Source: Smallanthus sonchifolius (lineage: Eukaryota; Streptophyta; Magnoliopsida; Asterales; Asteraceae). From it: a DNA stretch of 64,000 nt. Location: assembly GCA_023525975.1 (NCBI GenBank), contig CM042028.1:80351501-80415500 (forward strand). The letters are read 5' to 3'. The stretch's first letter is position 1; each line of letters begins with the position of its first letter. The notes beneath the pieces were generated by a model. It ran no database searches. It saw nothing but the letters and a program-made list of their open reading frames with translations, and had not been told where the DNA came from. The position numbers and the translations under genes were made by a program. This document shows, piece after piece, positions 35,182 to 46,450 of the stretch.

Positions 35182-35616
35182 GAGCATTCACAACAGAGTC
35201 TATATTTTCATCTCGATCTTCGTTATTTAGAGATTTCTTCTATTTTACACATTCATCAAAATCTCTATCTTTAGAGTTTAGTAAGAGTATTATAGGGTCT
35301 CTGTCTTTATCTCCATCTATATTATTAAGAGATTTATTTTATTTTGCACCTCCATTAGGATCTCTATTTCCATCTTCATCTTTAAATTTTAGAGTTTAGT
35401 AAATAGAGATTTTATAAATATAGAGATCCATTTTCATAAATCTCTATATTTTTTTGTGAGTGTCTAAGAAAGAGAAAAAATAAAAAAATAAGTATTTATA
35501 AGTGAGATAGAGAATGAGATGTGGATGGTTAAACCAAATTTAAAGATAAATTTGAAAAAATGTGATATTTACTATTTAGTCAAATTATAGAGGTGAAGAT
35601 GTTGTTGTCAATGTTC
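35182..35616. mobile_element. Tourist-like MITE, 435 bp, TSD TAA
   Basis: Flanked by TAA (35179-35181 and 35617-35619). Ends GAGCATTCACAACA and, inverted, GAACATTGACAACA are a clear 14-bp terminal repeat. AT-rich interior dominated by ATAGAGAT and ATCTCTAT words. Confidence 0.8.
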
Positions 35617-35619
35617 TAA

Positions 35620-35925
35620 GCAACTCCATCTTCATTTCTATAACTTAACTAAATATCATCTTTCTATAAATTTATCTCTAAATTTGATTTAACCTCCCAC
35701 ATCTCACCCTCCTTCTCTATCTCACTTAGAAACACTTATTTTATTATTTTTTCTTTTTCTTAGACACTAAAAAAATATAGAGATTGATGAAAAATGATCT
35801 CTATATTTAGAGAATCATTATTTACTAAACTCTAAAATTTAAAGATGGAGATAGAGATGGAGGTGCAAAATAAAAAAAAATTCTAAATAATGAAGATGGA
35901 AATAGAGACGTTGTTTCGACGTGCT
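35620..35925. mobile_element. Second, truncated Tourist MITE, inverted next to the first
   Basis: Its reverse complement follows the sequence of 35182-35616 (TCTCTATATTTTTTTAGTGTCTAAGAAA, split; AAGTGAGATAGAGAA; GATGTGG-GGTTAAA). Lying head-to-head it forms a long imperfect palindrome centred near 35618. The outer end (GACGTTGTTTCGACG) lacks a recognisable terminal repeat. Confidence 0.65.
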
Positions 35926-36127
35926 TATTTTTATTTATGCTTCGGTGTAAGTTTCATTCAAAAGGGAGTTGTGAGATAATGTACAAACCTTAAAAGCTTA
36001 GACGAACAAGTCTCAAACCAGCCTCTATGTTTCTTTTTTTATAGTTTTTTTCTCTTACGGCTCGTGTGCCTATTTTTAGCAACGTTTTTCGATGAGTTTT
36101 TTTTCCTAACCGAGTTGTGAGTGGAGC

Positions 36128-36523
36128 GTGCTTAGGTTTGTTCAGCGGTTCTGTTTTCGGTTTATTTAGTTTTAATTTTGTTAGGCCTATTTGTTAACTG
36201 AACTGAACCGCATTGGGAACTTGTCTAACCGAACTGAAATTAACCGACGGTTATGGTTAAGGTTCTTTGATTAACCAATCAAGTGGTTATGGTAAAGGGT
36301 GTCCCGTAACCGAATGTTAACTGAACCGAACCAATACAACCATATGCATAAGATATATCAAAAAATATAAATGATTTCCCCAAATCACTATCGTTTATAG
36401 GTCTAAGTAAGTGCCTAGAGGAATGTAGGACAAAAGACCAGATACAAATGCTAATTATTCAATTCCTTTCTAAACGCGATATATATGTTGATGAATGCTT
36501 ATTTGAGTGTATCTGTGAGACTA

Positions 36524-36560
<37 letters not shown>

Positions 36561-37400
36561 GATTAAAGGTAAATTTTCTTCTCAAACCAAATAAAAAAGT
36601 AAAACCAGAAACAGATCATATTTTAGTAAGGTCGAGTTAAAACATGTAGGGTATGGTCGGGTTGACCTGCAAATTTTTTTGTCCATTTTCAAATAAATTT
36701 GTGAGTAAATTACCTTTTGCGTCCATGTGGTTTACATGATTTAACACAATGCGTCCCTAACACGAATTTTTAACGCTTTGAGTACCTGTGGTATACAATC
36801 TGTAACACTCTGAGCCCCTGGGCCTAACTTCGTTAAATTCTTTCCGTTAAGTTTAGTTTCGACATGCTGCGGATAGTTAAGTTTTGCTGCTGATCTAGTT
36901 TTGACAGGGGTATCTGCGGATAGCATTAACTAGATCAGCAGCAAAACTTAGTAGTTTCGGGTGAATATCAGTAACCATCTTACCCCTATCGAAACTAAAC
37001 TTAACGGAATTTTTTAACGAACTTAGGCCCAGGGGCTCAGAGTGTTACAGATTGTATACCACAGGTACTCAAAGCGTTAAAAATTCGTGTTAGGGACGCA
37101 TTGTGTTAAATCATGTAAACCACAGGGACGCAAACAGTAATTTACTCTAAATTTGTAGATAACTAATGAATTAATTATGAATTTAAGACTAGAAAAAATA
37201 ATATTTCTAACATAATTTCAGGTCTTTTACTAAAAAAATATGATTTGTGCTTACCGAACGAAAGCGGTTAATTGACCGAAATCGATCCATAACCGACCAA
37301 GCAGTTACGATTATGATTAAGGAAAAGGGAATAACCAACCAAACGATTATGGTTATAGAATAGACCAAAACCGACCATAGCCGATACACCCCTAACACGT
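36128..37400. mobile_element. AACCGA-rich inverted element, interrupted by a MULE-type MITE
   Basis: 36128-36345 and 37246-37400 are inverted relatives rich in AACCGAACTG, GGTTATGGTTA and CGGTT words; the outer ends read CGTGCTTAGG and, inverted, CGTGTTAGGGG. This is the layout of hAT-type MITEs with AACCG arrays. No clear duplication. Confidence 0.5.
36703..37147. mobile_element. MULE-type foldback MITE, TSD TAAATTTGT
   Basis: 445 bp whose arms are nearly perfect inverted repeats of about 150 bp (outer ends GAGTAAATTACC), flanked by the perfect 9-bp duplication TAAATTTGT (36694-36702, 37148-37156). Nine-bp duplication plus long terminal repeats indicates a Mutator-like element. One arm of the same family occurs at 60591-60727. 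Confidence 0.88.
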
Positions 37401-37683
37401 GGGTGTCAGGGCCGGCCCCTAAGGGGGGACAAAGTGGGCTACCGCTAAAGCCTTTTTATGGACCAACAATTTTCTAATAGTGGTGGTAGGAGAACACTTG
37501 TATAGGTCCTTCCAAAGGCATGTGTCTAAAGCTCATTTTATTGTAGTAAAGTATTCCCGCTTTTCCAATTGGCATTATTATCTGTGGGCACAAGTACCCA
37601 GTTTCCGGAGGGGCAAAACTGGAACCTAAAACCAGTCACACGCCAATAAACAACCAACTCTCCTCAATTCAATTCACTCAACG
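37401..37683. promoter_or_regulatory. Upstream region of the AE7-like gene
   Basis: Contains a GGGCCGGCCCC hAT-like relic at 37409-37419. Shortly before the ATG, 37640-37680 is a C/A-rich leader-like stretch. No TATA box stands out. Confidence 0.35.
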
Positions 37684-39321
37684 ATGACTCTAGGTTTGAT
37701 AAACGCAAATCCGATTGTACGTGAAAAGAAAGAAAGAATCACTCGGCCAGATGTTCATCTTCATGAAGCCGTTGATCCTCTTGAAATTTATGATATCCTT
37801 CTTTATATTGAATTGAATCGTTAGCTTCGATTTCTGTTTTTTGTTTATACTAATTTGTTAGTGAAGTAATGAAATTAGCGAGCAATTTTGTGGAATTTGA
37901 AAATCAGATGATGATGCTGTGATCTTTGACTTTAGATCGATAGATATTGTGAGGGACATTAGGGATCCGGAGCATCCGTATTCGCTGGAACAGCTTAGTG
38001 TTCTCTCGGAGGAGTCTATCACCGTCGATGAGAAGCTCGGCCGGATACTGTGAGTTTATTTGTTTCTGCTGCTTTTAATTTTGATTTTGAAACTTGTATG
38101 CTTCAAATGAATATTCATATTTTTAGCTGCATTGTGCCCTAAGTATTTTCTAGAATTTAATATATTGGTTAATGGTTATCACTATCTAAAATGATTTTGG
38201 TAATTAATTAATTAATAAGATAAGCCGTGAAAAGTGGGGACTCCATTATTGAATTAATAACTAATATTTTTTATGGTTTTAACCAAACAAAAGAATAATC
38301 TCAAATTAAATATCGGTAGTGCTTTAGATGATTATAGTTAACTTTGTGAAAAACAAAACATACATATCACTAATTTATATACTTTATCTTTATGAATTGC
38401 AACTATTTCTTTTCAGGACTTAAATATGATAGTATATAAAAGGGATTTGTTAAGGGTGATGATTGAAATATAAGTCTTATTCAACCCACTTACAGTTATA
38501 GTTAACTATGATATATTGGCAAATTGGATTTCAATAATCCAAACTATGACCCATCAACAGCATAATCATCATAGATTTACATTCGATTTGCACTTGATTT
38601 CCACTCGATTTCGCTTGTACGTTTCTGCATTTTGTTCATAATCATCATTGTGAGTGAAATCGTGTGTAAATCAAGTGTAAATCTTTGATCATTATATTAC
38701 TAGGATTGCCTTTGACAACGAAAGTGAAAGTTAGGAGTGTTATTGGTTAATGTTGGGTTACTCGTTTGTTTATGGGTCACGGGTCAGCAGGTCATAGGTT
38801 AAGAAGTTAGTTTAGTTTATTTTGACATGTTTATTTTATGTTTTATTAAAGATTTAGTAGTGGGCTAGATCATGGGTTGTGTTTACTAGTTTTTAGGAAT
38901 CAATTATGCACATGTTGTGCTATTTAAATTGGAGTCCAGGTCCTTGTTTAAGCAGCTCTCGATGTCAGTTTTTCAATTAATACAAAAGGGTCGAACGCTT
39001 TGTTCAAGTGTGTGTTTTGTGTGTGGGCCTGAACCGTCAGTTTAACAGTCGGTATGGATTATTATCGGCCAATGAGTCATAGTTAGGATTATTAAAATCC
39101 AGTTTGCCTAATATATTTAAACATATTTAAACAAATTATGAAAAGTATTCGTAGTCGGCGGCCGGCCTAGGATGTCGGTATTTGTGACGCAGGTAAAAAG
39201 AAAAGTATATGTACTTTTTGTATCTGATGACACCGTATAAATCCAAATGATAACACTTACAAGAAAGTAGTCATCACAATGTAATGCAACCAGTACCCTT
39301 GATCGTGTTTACGTAGCTGCA

Positions 39322-39378
<57 letters not shown>

Positions 39379-40828
39379 TTAGATCTGGTCTACGACCAGC
39401 CTAGTGACCCAACCCAGTAAAAAAACTAAAAAATATTTGGGTCCGCCGTTGTCATAATGTTGTTAACTATAGTCCTAGGGGTTATGGTTAACATTTCCTT
39501 GTATAGGTAAGTAAATTGGGTATGAAAGATAAATTTATTAAATGGGTACGAAAAATAGTTCAGTACCAAAAGTTTGTTGGTTTACCTTTTGTGTATGACC
39601 TTCGTTTATTAACTGGATGCTTTGGGTTTAGAGCAATTGACCCTTCATATTGTGCTACTTGCGTTGGAACTCCCCTAACTAACTAACTAACTAACATACC
39701 TAGTAAAATCCCACCCATAGCGTAGCTATTGGTAGGACCTAGGGAGGGTGAGATGAGGGCCTATAGACGATTCCTCATGTACATCTGGGTCAAAATTGGT
39801 CAAAATTAAGGTCTATAGGAGGATGATATGTAAAAACACCCAAAGGGATAAAGAGATCCAGGAATGATTTACCTGACAAAAAGATCTATATATAAAAGAG
39901 ATGAGATAGATGCAACTTTTGGCTGTATATAAAGCTTATTTGGTTGTGCATAGAGCAATGCCTCGCTCCTCGGCTTTCGGGACCTAAATACATCAAGGCG
40001 CTTCATGCATTTTAAAACCTTGTGTGCATTTATCCAGTTTATGTACGCACCATGAGTTTAGTTTCTAATGTTGTAGTATGTGTATGTAGTGTAAGTTTAA
40101 CTATGTGACACAATTCATTATTTATTTTGACACTTCACTTGTTATATATTAGGATAACTTTCACCCCTACCATTCAGCACTGCAGCATGGCAACAGTCAT
40201 CGGTCTATGCCTGAGAGTAAAACTCAAGGATTGTTTCCCTCCGCATTTTAAGGTCTGTTATCTCAACATTCGATCTTAGGAAGACTTCAATTATCAAGCT
40301 TTACATTTACTTGTTTGCCCATTGACAATCACTACAAGATTTCTTTATTCCGGTCTTGTTAAGGGATATTTTAGGCATTTAACATCGAGACAACATCCAT
40401 GTTAAATTATGTCATTTCATCTCCCTTATACAGTCGATGATATACGGCCGTTCATTGTTGAAGTCTTATATCATTTGATGCTGAAATATTACAGGTAGAC
40501 ATCAAAGTAGCACCTGGATCCCATGCAGATGAAGAAGCAGGTAAAAACATATACTTTTTAGCAGAGTTAATTAATCTCTTAACGGGTCAACGGGTTGAAA
40601 GTTGCCTAAAGTGTTAATTCAATATACAAAATCTCTTAAATTATTTTATTAAAAGAAAATAAATTTTTATTGAAATAGTATATTTTATATAACTTATTTG
40701 GTTTAAATTATAAAAAACTGTTTGCAGTTAACAAGCAGTTGAATGACAAGGAAAGAATTGTGGCTGCCATTGAGAATCCTAACCTTAGGCAACTTGTTGA
40801 TGAGTGCCTTTACTCAAGTGAACTCTAA
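37684..40828 (+). CDS. AEL1: MIP18 family protein, AE7-like (cytosolic Fe-S cluster assembly)
   Basis: Five exons: 37684-37792, 37944-38049, 40153-40252, 40495-40540 and 40728-40828, together 153 codons with an intact frame. The protein begins MTLGLINANPIV and carries the MIP18/DUF59 core: EIYDIVRDIRDPEHPYSLEQ, then ITFTPTIQHCSMATVIGLCL with the conserved Cys, then VAPGSHADEE and the C-terminal LNDKERIVAAIENPN. AE7 acts in the cytosolic iron-sulfur assembly targeting complex, delivering clusters to nuclear and cytosolic enzymes. The MTLGLINANP start fits the AE7-LIKE 1 branch better than AE7 itself, which is from memory. Intron 1 is U12-type; introns 2-4 are GT-AG; intron 2 (2.1 kb) holds repeats. 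Likely functional. Confidence 0.93.
37793..37943 (+). other. U12-type (AT-AG) intron in the AE7-like gene
   Basis: No GT donor can join exons 1 and 2 in frame. The intron begins with ATATCCTT, the exact minor-spliceosome donor consensus, and near its end has TCTTTGAC (branch A at 37929), 14 bases before the AG at 37942-37943. Splicing here gives ...EIY-D-IVRDIRD... with phase 1. Confidence 0.85.
39324..39375. repeat. (TA)n microsatellite in intron 2
   Basis: About 26 uninterrupted AT/TA dinucleotides within the AE7-like intron 2, likely length-variable. Confidence 0.95.
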
Positions 40829-41387
40829 ATCACTACCGACTTTGTTGTACAGTAAGCTTCGTGTTGTCGTGCTTTTTGCGTAACCGAATGTTTCTTTTTA
40901 AAAAATCAGAGTAATTCTTTATTTTATGATCGTCCGAAGTCTTGTAATGTTCTATCTGGTTATGAAACAAAAAAGTGGTCTTTATGCATTTGGGCATTCG
41001 CCTTTGGGGCAGTAGATGACAGTTAATGTGTCCGATCTCCAACCGGGTTTCGTTGTTAAAAACCGAGCCCTGTTACCTTCTTGAGCGCGCTAAGATGCTA
41101 TGTAACCTGTTTTTAAGAAAACCAGGCTATATATTTGCTTAGATGTGTCAATTTTAACTCATATATGGGTGGTTGATTCGGTTGTAAAAATTAAAATTTT
41201 GGCTAAAGTGGGTTAAATTACATTTGGCAAGAAACGTTTTAAAAAAAATAACCTTTTTTTTTTCAAATTAAAGGAGCAATGATGTTTGTATTAAGATCAA
41301 TCATCAAGCCATACCTTTTATTATTAGCTGTCCTCCTAATTTTGATTGTGCAACATGCGCTTATACTATTTTATTATGGTACGGTTA
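40829..41387. other. 3' flank of the AE7-like gene
   Basis: Presumably the 3' untranslated region and terminator, followed by AT-rich DNA. No other gene visible. Confidence 0.4.
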
Positions 41388-41649
41388 TACTACGAGTAAT
41401 GCAATCGTGAAGATGAGAACACACCCTGTGTCACGTAAGCGTCTCGTAAACAGTGGCAGAACTCACCCTCACCTTCACCCAGGTGTGTAATGGTGGGGTG
41501 AAAGTGACCAGTTTTATAAAATTACATAATTATTATTTTTTTAATTTAATTAATACTAAAATTAAAACGTCATATAAAAAAACAATATAACATTTAAAAA
41601 ACATGATACTAAAAAAAAACATAATACTAAAAAAAACATAATATTAAAA

Positions 41650-42302
41650 ACACTGACCCATTATTATCTTCTTTATACGCTTCTAACGCGTCTTGAAAGA
41701 TATCAAGGTCACTTTGACCACTCCGGCGGTTGTTTAACTTGTTTTTGTAATTTTCAGAAAACTTGCCAACCTTTAACCGGATATCCCTCCGCTTGCCACT
41801 TACCATGTCCTCCGTACGGTATCAGCCTTTACCCATTGCTTCACAAAATTGTTCATATATTTTTTTCAAAAAATTCCGGCTTTTTGGTTACGTCCTATAA
41901 AATTAAATAACATACCATTTAATAAAAAAACATTACAAAAATAATAATACTTCTATAATAACAATACGTACCAACTATTGGATCCTCCGACACGTTGATC
42001 CACGCTTTTACCAAAGCTAGCTCCTCATCCGACGACCACTTTTCGGAACGCCCTTTAACCATACCCGTTTCGGGTGTAGAAGTAGTGACTTTCTTTTTAT
42101 GTGTTCTTCTTTTTGTTTGTGGTGGCGGTTGAGTTTCGGGTACAATGTCGGGTGACGGTTGAGTCTCGGGTACAATGTCGGGAGACGGTTGTGGGGTTAC
42201 GTAGTCTTGCATATAGTCGGATAAAAAATCGGTTGTGGGTGTAGACGGATTTGAAGTCGGGAAATGAGGCGGGTAATGACTCCAATTTGCAAACGTTAAC
42301 AA
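41650..42302 (-). pseudogene. Harbinger ORF1 (MYB/SANT-like, NAM-associated type)
   Basis: Minus strand from about 42302. The N-terminal part is Pro/Thr-rich with two copies of QPSPDIVPET. A basic stretch (KRRTHKKK) precedes the SANT start KWSSDEELALVKAWINVSED and PIVG near 41970. The second half of the domain continues after an apparent intron/indel in 41890-41650: YEQFCEAMGKG-like, MVSGK-RDIRLKVGKF and LDIFQDALEAYKEDN. This is the DNA-binding helper protein of PIF/Harbinger elements, often misannotated as glutathione S-transferase T3-like. Stops and shifted frames make it a relic. Confidence 0.7.
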
Positions 42303-42501
42303 CGGGTTCGCCTCTGGGGGTTGTGGAACCCCCCATAGGGTTGTTCGGGTGGTTCGGACGATTCGGGTGGTTTGGGTTGTTTACAAATTGTCATGGAAAC
42401 ATTTTTCAAATTTTTATAAAAATATAGAGAGAAGAATGAAAAAATATTGTGTAGAATCTTAGTTGTTTAGGTTGCTATTTATATAAGGTAAATAAAAAAA
42501 A

Positions 42502-42965
42502 GAGTTAAATACGGTTTTAGTCCCTGTGATTTGACTCAAATAACCATTTTAGTCCAAACGTTTAATATTGACTTTTTTAATCCATTAGTTTTACTTTTGT
42601 TTCAATTTAACTCCAAGCTTTTAACACCGTTAAATTTTTCTGTTAACTTTTTATTAATTGACAAAAATACCCCTTACATATTTATTATTAAAAAAGTGAC
42701 ACTAATAGCTCCCTCATCTCCTCACACTCTCTCTACCCTCTCTTCTCCCTCTCTATACCCTCACCTGTCTCCACCACACACATCCCACCACCGCCGGCCA
42801 CCTGCACCATCGGAAGGTATTCGGCCGCCACCTCCGGTTCCGATCACCCGCGGAAAGAAACCACCACAATCACCTCGTCGTTCTACTGACACAAAACCCC
42901 CCTTCTTCTTTGTTAAACCTGCAACCCCAACTCACTTCTCCACTCCCTCTCTATCCACACCTTCG

Positions 42966-42996
<31 letters not shown>

Positions 42997-43769
42997 AGGC
43001 TGGTACCTCCGGCCAGACCACTGTCGCCGCCGCCATGGCCCAACGCCAAAAAACCCTAGATCCAAACCAAGGAATATATAATCTGATTAAAAACACCCAC
43101 CCCGCCATCGTTTTTCGCCTGTACCAATCTCACCCGCACCATCGTTTTTCGCCACAAACTCCATTGTTGATTTTGTTGCTTCAATTCGAGTGAAAGATTT
43201 CGAAACGAAGATGAGTAAAGGAGCAGCAGCCGTTATCGGAATAAAGGGGGTAAAGTTTGATCATTCGGTGGTGGTTTCCTTTGTGTTACTTGAGGATGAT
43301 GGTGAACAGTTTGATCATTCGGTGGTGGTGGTGGTGGTGTGCCGGAGACTAATCGGAGGATAGGACATGGGTGGTAGCCTCTGGTGGTGCTCTTGCTGGA
43401 TTTGGGTGGTTTTTTGGAATCGAAGTGGTGGTTTTTGTTGTGATCTTGAATTTGGGCAATGATTTTGAATTGTATTTTTTTTTATGAATTTGAAGAATCT
43501 GGATTTGATTATGAATTTGATTCTTTGAAGAACCTGGATATAGAGAGAGATTGGGATGATGGTTGCTTTTATATTTATTATTATTTTTATTTAATAACAA
43601 GAGTAATATAGTCTTTTTAACATAAATTTAACAGAAAAAATAGGAGTTAGTGGACCGGACTGTAATCGATACAAAACAGAAACTATTGGATTAAAAAAGA
43701 CAAATTTAAACTTTTTAACTAAAATAGTTATTTGTGTCAAACCACAGGGACTAAAACCGTATTTAACTC
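42502..43769. mobile_element. MULE-like non-autonomous element with ~85-bp TIRs
   Basis: 1268 bp with inverted ends GAGTTAAATACGGTTTTAGT... extending about 85 bp, flanked by TAAAAAAAA on both sides (42493-42501, 43770-43778). The duplication is low-complexity, so its weight is limited. The interior is unusually C/T- and GC-rich with a (CT)n run (42972-42997) and reads like a captured gene leader (a Pack-MULE pattern), but no domain was recognised. It sits in the 5' region of the Harbinger ORF1. Confidence 0.75.
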
Positions 43770-43973
43770 TAAAAAAAAATAATTCATTCAAACGGTAACA
43801 AATTGATTGCAACGGTCAAAAAATTAAATACCCAACCACTCTCAAGCCGGTGAACACCACCACCCGGCCCCCTCCACACTCGCCCTCACCCCACCCGGCG
43901 CGGTGTTCCACGCCCGTGGTGGGTGAGGTGATACCACGCCCCAGCCTTCACCCGACCATTACGTTTAGTCTTA

Positions 43974-44157
43974 TGTTTATATGTTTATAAATAACCTAAC
44001 TACCATTAAAACCAACCATTGTATTTTCTTTTATTTTATAAACAATATTTTATATGTTGGAAAACTTTTTTTTTACAATTTTACTAAATAATATATTGCA
44101 TGTCACTCCTTTATAAATTAACATGTTTTTTGTTTTATCCAAAACTTGATTGAATAA
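43974..44157. other. Short AT-rich spacer
   Basis: Nothing recognised between the Harbinger remnant and the foldback element. Confidence 0.4.
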
Positions 44158-45148
44158 GAATTAATTACACGGATGACCCTGTGGTTTATACGAATTTCAC
44201 TTTTAGTCCCTAGGAATGGAAAACTACAGGTTTAGACCAATAGTTTGCACCTTTGTAACATAGATGGCCCTTGAAATGGATGTCAGTTAAGTTTTTTAGT
44301 TAAGTGCATGAGAAATGTCTTAAATACCCCTTACATTGAAAAACCCATTCTTCATCTCCAAACACCCTCCTTTCTTCATCCTCAAACACCCACCCTTCCT
44401 CCTAACACCCCATCCCAAACACCCCCTTTCTTCATCCCCAAACTCCTCCCAACCTTCCTCCACCACCACAAATATCATTTCGAAGTAAGGAGAGGAAGAT
44501 GACGGTGCTGGAACCGCCATGGCTATTGCTAGCACCGCCGTGTGGGAACTCGTTTGTCTGTACGTACTAATTTTTAATGTGTGAAATCTGCACCTAACCT
44601 AAGCATTTCACACACAAACACCACCGAATTAGCAAAATATACGGAATTAATCACAAGATTGAGGTTGCAGGTAGCATTACATACATGATGGAGGTGAGAG
44701 AGAGCGATGAATCCAATACATATAGTGCGAGACATTTGATAGAAGGATGAAACGAGATGATAAGCGGAGAATTACTATTGGTTAGGTGCAGATTTGTGAA
44801 TTTAGTGATTGTTAACAAGAAATCGAAATGATATTTGTGGTGGTGGAGGAAGGTTGGGAGGATTTTGGGGATTAAGAAAGGGGGGGTGTTGGGATGGGTG
44901 TTCGAAGGAAGGGTGGGTGTTTGGGGATGAAGAAAGAGGGGTGTTTGGGGATGAAGAATGTGTTTTTAATGTAAGGGGTATTTTAGACATTTCACATGCA
45001 CTTAACTGAAAAACTTAACTGACATCCATTTCAAGGGTCATCTATGTTACAAACGTGCAAACTATTGGTCTAAACCTGTAGTTTCCCATTCCTATGTGTC
45101 AAAAATGAAATCCGTGTAAATCACAGGGGCCATCCGTGTAATTAATTC
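44158..45148. mobile_element. Foldback element with ~327-bp inverted arms
   Basis: Left arm 44158-44484 and right arm 44822-45148 are inverted copies starting GAATTAATTACACGGATG. They cover both the phrase TAGACCAATAGTTTGCAC and CAAACACCC-rich repeats. A ~335-bp centre separates them. Long inverted arms suggest a Mutator/foldback type, but I found no convincing 9-bp duplication. A related single arm is at about 33842-33990. Confidence 0.75.
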
Positions 45149-45701
45149 CTTTTTTTATATTGAAATGGGCTTGAATTAGTCATCCTAGAACTAGCGGTTA
45201 ACCAATTAATAACAAACCTTTCCCAATAACTAAAATTACTAAACCGTTTGTAACCTAAATGGATCGACAATGAAAATCGAAAAACAGATGGGTTATATGT
45301 TCGATTTTGTCTCATAACTAAACTGAATTGAACCGGCCATAACCATCCATATATACCATCTTAGTCTCCAACATTAAAACAACAAAAAATGGGTTAAGTT
45401 CTCTACTTTATCGCTTGTGTAAGGTCACTTATCACACGCACGGGTCAACTGTTGTCAGACCTAGCTTAATCGTACCGGTATCACATGACACCGATAAAAA
45501 ATTATTTTATATCTTAAAATCAAGTGACACTATTTTTCCGTATGAACAAATCGTTGTCACATGGTAAGTAAAAATTCTAGTTTAAAAGTCTAAATCAAAA
45601 GAATTTGTTTAGAAGTCCAATCACAAACTCGTTTAAAACTATAAATTTGAAGCCCAATTTTAAATATTTTTATTTTAACCCATTGACAATTAAAATAATA
45701 T
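45149..45701. other. Intergenic, nothing recognised
   Basis: AT-rich sequence with ACCGGTAT and AACTAAACTGAATTG words; no coding sequence seen. Confidence 0.4.
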
Positions 45702-45709
45702 CCTTTAGC

Positions 45710-46249
45710 TAGAGGTGAACAAAAAAACCGGAACCGGAACGGCCCAAGGAACCGGTTCTTCCCGAAAACCGGTTCTTTCGGATACGGAACCGACCACAAC
45801 CGTAAGGTCTGGATATTTTCCAATATTTCTAGTCAAAAAAAGTTCTAAAAATAACCGAAACCGGTTCTCTCTAGAACCGGTTCTACCCGGAACCGGTTAT
45901 ATATATATGTATATATATATATATATTAAAATGTCTAATAAGTCGTATAAATAACTAACTTAAAAAGTTTAATAACATTAAAAACTTAAAATGTTACAAA
46001 ATAGAGAAGTATTTAAAACATAAACTTATAAAACATAGATAAATTATATAAAAAAACTAGATTGTCTTTGTTTTTCGAATAGTCGGAAATAGGTTCTTGA
46101 AATACCCGTCTTTAATTATCGGAACCGGTTCTTGAATACCCAGAACCGGTACATAGGGTCCGGTTTTTCAACCAAGAATCGGACCTAGAACCGGAACCGG
46201 TTTCAGAACCAAAACCGGTTCTTAAGAATACCCGATTTATGCACCTCTA
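45710..46249. mobile_element. hAT-type MITE with GAACCGGTTC arrays
   Basis: Ends TAGAGGTGAACAAA and, inverted, TAGAGGTGCATAAA, flanked by CCTTTAGC (45702-45709) and CTATTAGC (46250-46257), 6 of 8 matching. Both halves contain many GAACCGGTTC palindromes; the AT-rich centre has an (AT)n run at 45900-45927. Confidence 0.75.
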
Positions 46250-46381
46250 CTATTAGCCAAACATTTTAATAAGCCCAAATTAAACTCTCTTTGCCACTTG
46301 CGTATTTTGCTGTCCTAATCTCGACTATTCGTGGGTGTGTCTCCTCCTGGATGCTTTAAAATTTAAATTCTGTTTGTAACA

Positions 46382-46382
<1 letters not shown>

Positions 46383-46418
<36 letters not shown>

Positions 46419-46420
46419 TT
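46383..46420. repeat. (TTA)n microsatellite
   Basis: About 12 TTA trinucleotides in a row; similar runs are at 36526-36560 and, more degenerate, 63499-63565. Confidence 0.9.
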
Positions 46421-46450
46421 TTAACTAACATCATCAAATATATAAGTTAA

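Larger units (their letters stand above)
41388..43970 (-). mobile_element. PIF/Harbinger remnant carrying ORF1 only, with nested MULE-like element
   Basis: Flanked by TTA (41385-41387, 43971-43973). Ends TACTACGAGTAATG...GTGAAG and, inverted, GACTAAACGTAATG...GTGAAG agree at 16 of 25 positions. Inside, on the minus strand, is the SANT-type ORF1. No transposase frame is present. AACGGT words near 43791-43815 recall those of the other Harbinger. The 1268-bp insertion at 42502-43769 interrupts its 5' region; without it the element is about 1.3 kb. Confidence 0.7.

Noticed and set aside
42531..43193. 220-codon Pro/Ser-rich frame
   Set aside because: It starts inside the MULE-like terminal repeat and has no domain; composition alone keeps it open.
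44308..45009. Mirror-image Pro-rich and Gly-rich frames
   Set aside because: They lie in the inverted arms of the foldback element and reflect CAAACACCC repeats, not genes.
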